Part shown: one piece after another, positions 7,188 through 11,837 of the stretch
Layout of the letters: each line of letters begins with the position of its first letter
Position numbering within the stretch: position 1 is the first letter of the stretch
NCBI GenBank assembly: GCA_020025115.1
Contig: JAHHSP010000028.1
Span: 1 to 11,837, forward strand
DNA: 11,837 bases
Direction of reading: 5' to 3'
DNA from: Collinsella sp.
GTDB lineage: Bacteria; Actinomycetota; Coriobacteriia; Coriobacteriales; Coriobacteriaceae
The notes under the pieces: generated by a model
Databases searched by the model: none
What the model saw: the letters and a program-made list of their open reading frames with translations, nothing else
Told to the model about the DNA's origin: nothing
Translations under genes and position numbers: made by a program

Positions 7188-7208
7188 CGTCCCCGCATAT
7201 CCCCACAC

Positions 7209-7243
7209 CCCCGGCTCTTCGCTTGTTTGAGGCCGGGGTTTTT
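7209..7243 (+). terminator. Rho-independent terminator after plsX
   Basis: CCCCGGC (7209-7215) pairs perfectly with GCCGGGG (7232-7238). Two further pairs are possible past a bulged G. TTTTT at 7239-7243 follows directly. It lies 21 bases after the plsX stop and ends the plsX transcript, so acpP needs its own promoter. Confidence 0.88.
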
Positions 7244-7259
7244 CATGCGCCGCGACTGT

Positions 7260-7269
7260 GGGCGCGCCC
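7260..7269. repeat. 10-bp perfect palindrome GGGCGCGCCC in the acpP leader region
   Basis: A self-complementary 10-mer 17 bases after the plsX terminator and about 65 bases upstream of the acpP -10. It could be part of an operator, but in such a G/C-rich genome chance is a serious alternative. No function is assigned. Confidence 0.4.
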
Positions 7270-7287
7270 GCGTCGGTGAAATGCTAA

Positions 7288-7331
7288 CCTTGCGACGCCT
7301 CACCTGAACGCGGGCGGGCGGCGTCGCTTGG
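7288..7331. repeat. Inverted repeat upstream of acpP, possible operator or leader hairpin
   Basis: GCGACGCC (7292-7299) and GGCGTCGC (7320-7327) are perfect 8-base inverted copies separated by 20 bases. Beyond a TT/TT mismatch, CC (7288-7289) and GG (7330-7331) extend the symmetry. The right arm ends 6 bases before the acpP -10 element, so a protein bound here would cover the -35/spacer region. It does not resemble the FapR operator. Regulatory role is inferred. Confidence 0.45.
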
Positions 7332-7333
7332 GG

Positions 7334-7339
7334 TAGAAT
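7334..7339 (+). promoter_or_regulatory. Probable acpP -10 element
   Basis: TAGAAT matches the -10 consensus at 5 of 6 positions. No recognisable -35 lies 16-18 bases upstream, where the sequence is G/C-rich and occupied by the inverted repeat, so an activator-dependent or weakly specified promoter is possible. A start near 7346 gives a leader of about 49 bases and puts the in-frame upstream ATG at 7338 outside the message. Confidence 0.5.
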
Positions 7340-7380
7340 GAGCACCATATGTGCAAGGTCGGCATCTCACCGGCCAATCG

Positions 7381-7388
7381 GAAGGGAG
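7381..7388 (+). promoter_or_regulatory. Ribosome binding site fixing the acpP start
   Basis: GAAGGGAG lies 6 bases before the ATG at 7395. An out-of-frame ATG at 7391 is only 2 bases away from it. The in-frame ATG at 7338 has no comparable site and would add 19 residues unlike any ACP. This supports 7395 as the real start. Confidence 0.75.
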
Positions 7389-7394
7389 CTATGC

Positions 7395-7643
7395 ATGGCA
7401 CTCGATCGTAACGATATTTTCGAAAAGGTGTGCGATATCGCGTCTGATGTGCTCGGCGTCGAGTCGGACGAGCTGTCTGAGGCGACCACTTTCGACGACC
7501 TCGACGCGAATTCCCTTGATCGCCTGCAGCTCGTCACCGCCATGGAGGACGAGTTCGATATCGAGATCGACGACGATAAGCTGATGGACATCAACTCCGT
7601 CGCCGGGGCCATAGACGCCATCGCGCAGACTCTGGGGGAGTAG
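7395..7643 (+). CDS. acpP: Acyl carrier protein AcpP
   Basis: Small acidic carrier of growing acyl chains on a 4'-phosphopantetheine arm; central to fatty acid synthesis and donor for PlsX. 82 aa, the expected size. The modified serine is Ser40 in LDANSLDRLQLVTAMEDEF. The usual motif is DSL, but here the residue before Ser is Asn39. Helix II (SLDRLQLVTAMEDEFDIEI) and the end helix (INSVAGAIDAIAQTL) are typical, and the protein is strongly acidic. I chose the ATG at 7395, not an in-frame ATG at 7338, because of the ribosome binding site at 7381-7388 and the family N-terminus MALDRNDIFEKV. It lies after the plsX terminator with its own probable promoter. The rnc Shine-Dalgarno lies inside its last codons, so acpP-rnc are co-expressed, as in many bacteria. 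fabD and fabG, which often lie between plsX and acpP, are absent here. Confidence 0.95.
   Translation: MALDRNDIFEKVCDIASDVLGVESDELSEATTFDDLDANSLDRLQLVTAMEDEFDIEIDDDKLMDINSVAGAIDAIAQTLGE
7634..7640 (+). promoter_or_regulatory. rnc ribosome binding site within the acpP end
   Basis: GGGGGAG lies over the last sense codons of acpP, 6 bases before the TTG at 7647. This supports the rare TTG as the rnc start and implies coupling to acpP translation. Confidence 0.6.
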
Positions 7644-7646
7644 GTT

Positions 7647-8372
7647 TTGTCCATCGCGGATAAGCTCGCACTTGCCCAGCAGATCTGTGGGTACGAGTTC
7701 ACTGACGTACAGCTGCTTCGCAGCGCCATCACTCATCCCTCAGCCGTTGAGGGGGAGCCCGTTTCGGCCTCTTACGAGCGTCTCGAGTTCCTGGGCGACT
7801 CGATCCTCGGTTCGATCGTCGCCCTTTCGCTCTTCAAGACCTACGGGACGTTCGACGAGGGCAAGCTGACCCGTCTCAAGGTCTCGCTCGTCTCGGGCGC
7901 CACGCTCTCCGAAGTCGGTCTCGAGCTGGGGATCGACAAGGTCATCATCCTCGGCGCCTCCGAGCAGGGGACTGGTGCCCGAGGCATGCACTCGGCCCTC
8001 GAGAACGTGTACGAGTCCCTGGTCGGCGCCCTGTATCTGGACGGCGGCTGGGATGTTGCCGAGGCTTTCATCACGCGCACCCTCAAGCCGCATCTCGCCG
8101 ATGAGCGCGCCGAGCACCCGTCCAATCCCAAGAGCTATCTTCAGGAGTGCGTCCAGTCCGACCACATGGAGCCGCCGTCTTACAAAGTGATCGGCGAGGA
8201 CGGCCCGGCGCATCAGCCGACCTTCACCGCAGTCGCGCTCGTCGACGGCATCCGTCGTGGGCGCGGCACCGGTTCCTCCAAAAAGGAAGCCGAGGCCGCC
8301 GCGGCTCTCGATGCCCTCGAGCGCATGGGTTACACCACCAACGGCGTCATCTTGAAAAAGAAACTCGGGTAG
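7647..8372 (+). CDS. rnc: Ribonuclease III
   Basis: Homodimeric Mg-dependent endonuclease cutting double-stranded RNA, including rRNA precursors and some mRNAs. 241 aa, full length. The catalytic domain (about 1-150) has the signature ERLEFLGDS at 44-52 (Glu44, Glu47, Asp51). The second metal-binding helix reads ALENVYESLVGALYLDGG (117-134). Glu123 matches E. coli Glu117, but the residue matching Asp114 is Asn120. The double-stranded RNA-binding domain (about 158-228) shows PKSYLQECVQ, PSYKVIGEDGPAHQPTFTAVALV and the closing GTGSSKKEAEAAAALDALE. The tail KKKLG is basic. The start is TTG at 7647, 3 bases after the acpP stop; no ATG fits, since the N-terminal helix MSIADKLALAQQICGYEF begins here. 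Followed 12 bases later by smc, the Bacillota-type acpP-rnc-smc order; mutM, which follows rnc in many actinobacteria, is absent. Confidence 0.95.
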   Translation: MSIADKLALAQQICGYEFTDVQLLRSAITHPSAVEGEPVSASYERLEFLGDSILGSIVALSLFKTYGTFDEGKLTRLKVSLVSGATLSEVGLELGIDKVIILGASEQGTGARGMHSALENVYESLVGALYLDGGWDVAEAFITRTLKPHLADERAEHPSNPKSYLQECVQSDHMEPPSYKVIGEDGPAHQPTFTAVALVDGIRRGRGTGSSKKEAEAAAALDALERMGYTTNGVILKKKLG

Positions 8373-8384
8373 CGAGGGGGTCGC

Positions 8385-11300
8385 GTGTATCTGAAGTCGC
8401 TGACCCTCAAGGGGTTCAAATCCTTCGCGGACCGCGCGCACATGACGTTCGAGCCCGGCTTGACGGTCATCGTCGGCCCTAACGGATCGGGTAAATCCAA
8501 CGTCTCCGACGCCATTCTGTGGGTCTTGGGCGAGCAGAGCGCCAAGCAGCTGCGCGGTCAGGCCATGGAGGATGTCATCTTCTCCGGATCCTCTGCGCGC
8601 AAACCGGTCGGCGTCGCCGAGGTCACGCTCGTCCTGGACAACTCCGATCATATGCTGCCCGTCGATTTCGACGAGGTCGCGATCACGCGCCGCATGTACC
8701 GCTCGGGTGAAAGCGAGTACCTCATCAATTCGAGCCCCTGCCGTCTGATGGACATCCAGGACATCCTGCACGATTCGGGCTTGGGCAAGGATACCCACTC
8801 CATCATCTCCCAGGGCAAGCTCGATGCGATCTTGCAAAGCCGTCCTGAGGAGCGGCGCGGCCTTATCGAGGAGGCCGCCGGTATCTCCAAGCACAAGCGC
8901 CGCAAGGAGCGCGCGTTGCGCAAGATCAAGAGCATGGACGAGCACCTCACCCGCGCTCGCGATATCAACCGCGAGATTTCTCGTCAGCTCAAGCCCCTCG
9001 AGCGCCAAGTCGATCGCGCGCGCAAGTACAAGGACCTGTCAGCTCGCGCCAACGAGCTGACGCAGGTCCTTGCCGTCGATGAGCTCCGTCAGCTGCAGGC
9101 CCAGTGGGTCGATCTCGAATCCGCCTCGCGTGAGAGCGCGGCGGCGCTCGAACTTGCGCGCTACCGCCTCTCCGAAAAGGAGCGGGAGCTTGAGAAGCTC
9201 CAGGTCATGCTCGAGGAGAAGGGCCTGTTCGTCGGCGATTTGGGTGAGCAGCGCCGCCATATGCAGGACGTCGTCGGTCGCATCGGTTCCGATATGCGCC
9301 TGCTCGAGGAGAAGGGCCGCAACATGGTCGCGCGCCTTTCCGAGATGCGCGGCACCCTTTCCGCTTCGGAGCATCAGCGCAAGCGCACGCTCGAGGAGTT
9401 ATCCGAGATCAATCGTCAGCTCGATGAGGAGCGCGCCGCGGCCGAAGTTGCCGGGGCCGATGTCTGCGCCTTCGAGCCCGCCGCCGATGAATTGCACGCT
9501 CGCCGCGTCGAGCTCGACGAGCTCATCTCCGCTCTCACGCGCTCCGTGCGCGACGCGCAGCGCAACGCCGACAGCGCCGCGCTCGAGCTCGTCAAGGTGC
9601 GCGAGACCCTCTCCAACGCCGAGATCGAGGACGGCATGTATGCCAAGCGCCTCGAACAGGTGGATGACGAGGCCGACGAGCTTCGCGCCTCCCTCGTGCA
9701 TCGGCGCGATCGCTCCGTCGAACTCGAGTCTGAGCTGGAAGACGCCCGCAAGGGCCGGCAGGAAGCCAAAGAGGCGCTCGACGTCGCGATCTCGGCGCTC
9801 GCCCAGCTCCGCGAGCGGGAGGGAGATGCTCGCACCAAGCTGGCCGATGTTCGCTCCGAGCTCTCCGGACTGCGCAAGCTCGACGCCAACCTCACCGGCT
9901 CATCGCCGCTCGCCGCGCGCGTGGTGAGCAATCGCCCTCAGGCGTTCGCCGCTCGCCTGGGCGACCTCATCGAGGCTCCGCGCGATCTCGAGGGGCTCGT
10001 CGAGCAGCTCCTTGCGGAGGACATCGACGCCCTGGTCTGCATGGACTCCGCCGCGCTTTCCGATGCCGCGAAGTTCGCGCTCTCCATGGATGATGCCTCC
10101 GGGGAAACGTTGATGGCCCCTCGCGATATCGTCCCCTCCGCCGTCTCCCCTGAGGCCGCAGGGCGTCGTTTGGTCGAGCTGTTGCAGGTCCGCGACGGGT
10201 ATGCACCCGTTGTCTGCGCCCTGCTCGGTGGCATCTACCTCGTGGATTCTCTTGAAGAGGCCCTCCGTGCGCCGGTTTGCCCGGGCGTCTTGTATGTCAC
10301 GGCCGATGGCGCGCGCGTCCGCGATGGCGGCGTCGTGCGCGTCGGGCGCTCCTCCGGTGCGGCCTCCGGTGCCCTTGAGCGCAAGCGCCGCATCCGCGAA
10401 CTTGAAGGAGTCGAGCCCGACCTGTGCGCCGTGTTCGATGCCGCCGAGCGCCGTGTGTCCGAGGCAAATGAGGCCATCGAAGATGCACGATCCCGTGATG
10501 GTGAGATGGCGGGGGAAATCTCGCGTCTCGAGGGCGAGCGCACGTCCCTGCTTTCCGAAATCGGGCGCATGGAGCACTCCCTCTCCACGAAGCTCGCGGA
10601 GCGTTCCAACTTGGCTCGACGCCGCGAGGACGCCGCCGCCGCAGTTCGGGCCGCCCAGCCGCGCGTGGATGAGCTTGAGATTCGGCGCGACGAGGCCCGT
10701 GGCATCGTCGATGAGGCGACTCATCGCCTGGCCGATGCCCAAGACGACCTTGAGCGCGTCCGTCGCGACGATTCGGAGGCCGGTTCCAAGCTGGCCGACG
10801 CCAAGGTCCGCCTCGCTCGGGCGAACGAGCGCGTGCGCAGCCTTTCCGCTCGCGTACCCGAGCTCGAGAAGCGCCTGGATGGCATCGATCGCCGTATTCG
10901 CGGCACCGAGCAGTCCGCTCGTTCTCTCGAGGTGCTGCGCCTGCGTGTGGACCCGCTGCACGATCGCTATCAGGCCCTATCCGAGCGAGCGCTTGATTGG
11001 GCCGCTCGCTTGAGGGACCGAGCCTCGCTCGAGGAGGCAGACTCGGCCTCGCTCAAGCGCACGATCGAGGACGCCAAGTCCGAGGTCGCCCGCGCCAAAG
11101 TCGAGGTGGATATGGCCTCGGCGGCGGTCAACGAGCACAAGATCACCCGGGGCAAGCTTGAGGTGCAGGTGGACGCCGCTGTGAAGGCGATCACCGCCGA
11201 TGGCTCGACGGTCCTCGAGGACGCACTCAGGCTCCCGGCTCCGGACGACCGTGCGGCCGCCGAGCGTGAACTCAACGGTCTCGTTCGCCAGATCAACAAC

Positions 11301-11837
11301 CTGGGCCCTGTGAACCAGGTCGCCATGGAGGAGTACGAGACGCTCAAGAACCGTGCGGACTACATCGCGGATCAGCTTGCCGACCTCGAGAGCGCCCGCA
11401 AGGCGCTGACTAAAATCACCGCGGCCATCGATCGCAAGATGCGCGCGAGCTTCCTCACGACCTTCGAGAAGGTCGACGAGAACTTCCGCGAGGTGTTCCA
11501 GATGCTGTTCCCGGGCGGCCAGGCCCATCTTGAGATGACCGACCCCGAGCACCCGGCGGACACCGGCATCGAGGTCGTTGCCCAGCCGCGCGGTAAGCGC
11601 ATCACCAAGATGATGCTCATGAGCGGCGGTGAGAAGAGCCTCACGGCGCTCGCGCTGCTGTTCGCGGTGTATCGCACGCGCACGGTGCCCTTCTACGTGC
11701 TCGACGAGGTCGAGGCCGCGCTGGACGACTCCAACCTGTCCAAGCTCATCGGTGCCATCGATTATCTGCGTCAAACGACGCAGCTTCTCGTCATCTCCCA
11801 TCAGCGCCGCACCATGGAGGACGCGGATGTCCTGTAC
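8385..11837 (+). CDS. smc: Chromosome segregation protein SMC (3' end beyond window)
   Basis: Structural-maintenance-of-chromosomes ATPase that, with ScpA/ScpB, extrudes DNA loops and organises origins for segregation. The frame is open from GTG 8385 to the last base, 1151 codons; only about 30 should be missing, as the visible end HQRRTMEDADVLY is the family's near-terminal motif. N-terminal ATPase head: VGPNGSGKSN at 30-39 (Lys37), WVLGEQSAKQLRG and ISQGKLDAIL. Long coiled coils run about 170-505 and 665-1000. The hinge is about 515-660, with VTADGARVRDGGVVRVG showing a GX6GX3GG-like motif in which Val653 replaces the first Gly of the pair. C-terminal head: LMSGGEKSLTALALLFA (Ser1080-Lys1084) and Walker B VLDEVEAALDD (Asp1107, Glu1108). 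The GTG is preceded by GAGGGGG (8374-8380). MYLKSLTLKGFKSFAD is the typical N-terminus, fixing the start. Confidence 0.97.
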   Translation, partial: MYLKSLTLKGFKSFADRAHMTFEPGLTVIVGPNGSGKSNVSDAILWVLGEQSAKQLRGQAMEDVIFSGSSARKPVGVAEVTLVLDNSDHMLPVDFDEVAITRRMYRSGESEYLINSSPCRLMDIQDILHDSGLGKDTHSIISQGKLDAILQSRPEERRGLIEEAAGISKHKRRKERALRKIKSMDEHLTRARDINREISRQLKPLERQVDRARKYKDLSARANELTQVLAVDELRQLQAQWVDLESASRESAAALELARYRLSEKERELEKLQVMLEEKGLFVGDLGEQRRHMQDVVGRIGSDMRLLEEKGRNMVARLSEMRGTLSASEHQRKRTLEELSEINRQLDEERAAAEVAGADVCAFEPAADELHARRVELDELISALTRSVRDAQRNADSAALELVKVRETLSNAEIEDGMYAKRLEQVDDEADELRASLVHRRDRSVELESELEDARKGRQEAKEALDVAISALAQLREREGDARTKLADVRSELSGLRKLDANLTGSSPLAARVVSNRPQAFAARLGDLIEAPRDLEGLVEQLLAEDIDALVCMDSAALSDAAKFALSMDDASGETLMAPRDIVPSAVSPEAAGRRLVELLQVRDGYAPVVCALLGGIYLVDSLEEALRAPVCPGVLYVTADGARVRDGGVVRVGRSSGAASGALERKRRIRELEGVEPDLCAVFDAAERRVSEANEAIEDARSRDGEMAGEISRLEGERTSLLSEIGRMEHSLSTKLAERSNLARRREDAAAAVRAAQPRVDELEIRRDEARGIVDEATHRLADAQDDLERVRRDDSEAGSKLADAKVRLARANERVRSLSARVPELEKRLDGIDRRIRGTEQSARSLEVLRLRVDPLHDRYQALSERALDWAARLRDRASLEEADSASLKRTIEDAKSEVARAKVEVDMASAAVNEHKITRGKLEVQVDAAVKAITADGSTVLEDALRLPAPDDRAAAERELNGLVRQINNLGPVNQVAMEEYETLKNRADYIADQLADLESARKALTKITAAIDRKMRASFLTTFEKVDENFREVFQMLFPGGQAHLEMTDPEHPADTGIEVVAQPRGKRITKMMLMSGGEKSLTALALLFAVYRTRTVPFYVLDEVEAALDDSNLSKLIGAIDYLRQTTQLLVISHQRRTMEDADVLY

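Noticed and set aside
7338..7394. Upstream in-frame ATG that would extend AcpP by 19 residues
   Set aside because: No ribosome binding site, it overlaps the probable -10 element, and the added residues do not resemble any ACP N-terminus.
9070..11013. Alternative-frame plus-strand open frames inside smc (9070-9927, 10201-11013)
   Set aside because: Their translations are Arg/Ser/Pro-rich and non-homologous; the SMC frame is continuous through both regions and keeps its motifs on either side.
7740..11801. Very long open frames on the minus strand opposite rnc and smc (for example 7740-9008, 9900-10961, 10977-11801)
   Set aside because: They lie opposite strongly supported genes, their translations have no recognisable domains, and long antisense frames are expected from G/C-biased third positions.
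1..11837. Defence system, CRISPR array, mobile element, phage remnant or tRNA
   Set aside because: I looked for direct repeats, transposase or integrase motifs, cloverleaf-like sequences and base-composition shifts and saw none; every sizeable stretch is accounted for by housekeeping genes.

Overview
This window reads as an ordinary chromosomal housekeeping region from a high-GC member of the Actinomycetota, most likely a Coriobacteriia relative (Collinsella/Olsenella-like). That placement is an inference. It rests on the strong G/C third-position bias, on an actinobacterial-type block (coaD, a SepIVA/DivIVA-like coiled-coil gene, DUF177, rpmF), and on that block being embedded in an order otherwise familiar from Bacillota (fakA/yloV, recG ... 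plsX, acpP, rnc, smc). All genes lie on the + strand with tight spacing and no sign of horizontal transfer. I see no tRNA, rRNA, CRISPR array, insertion sequence, prophage or defence gene.

Layout. Bases 1-1397 are the 3' part of a fatty-acid kinase A (FakA/YloV) gene. recG follows at 1410-3593, then rsmD at 3590-4162 (sharing ATGA with recG) and coaD at 4172-4687. After a 58-base gap with a possible promoter come a SepIVA-like gene (4746-5246) and a DUF177/YceD gene (5249-5806). A 108-base gap with a good extended -10 promoter precedes rpmF (5915-6094). A strong terminator hairpin (6124-6157) lies just before plsX (6171-7187). plsX ends at a second clear terminator (7209-7243). A 150-base leader with two inverted repeats and a -10 element precedes acpP (7395-7643). 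rnc (TTG start, 7647-8372) and smc (GTG start, 8385 to beyond the window end) follow with 3- and 12-base gaps.

How the genes fit together. Three themes are interleaved. Membrane lipid and acyl metabolism: FakA makes acyl-phosphate from exogenous fatty acid, PlsX makes acyl-phosphate from acyl-ACP, AcpP carries the acyl chains, and CoaD makes the CoA precursor of the ACP prosthetic group. Ribosome production and RNA processing: RsmD, DUF177, L32 and RNase III. Chromosome and cell-cycle upkeep: RecG, the SepIVA-like protein and SMC. No gap between genes exceeds about 210 bases.

Part 2 outcome. I found no previously undescribed multi-gene system. The points worth a second look are local: an Asp-to-Asn change at a metal-binding position of RNase III, a possible terminator-bypass arrangement between rpmF and plsX, an NSL instead of DSL motif in ACP, inverted repeats before acpP, a short SepIVA homologue, a changed glycine in the SMC hinge, a small RecG insert, and the hybrid gene order.
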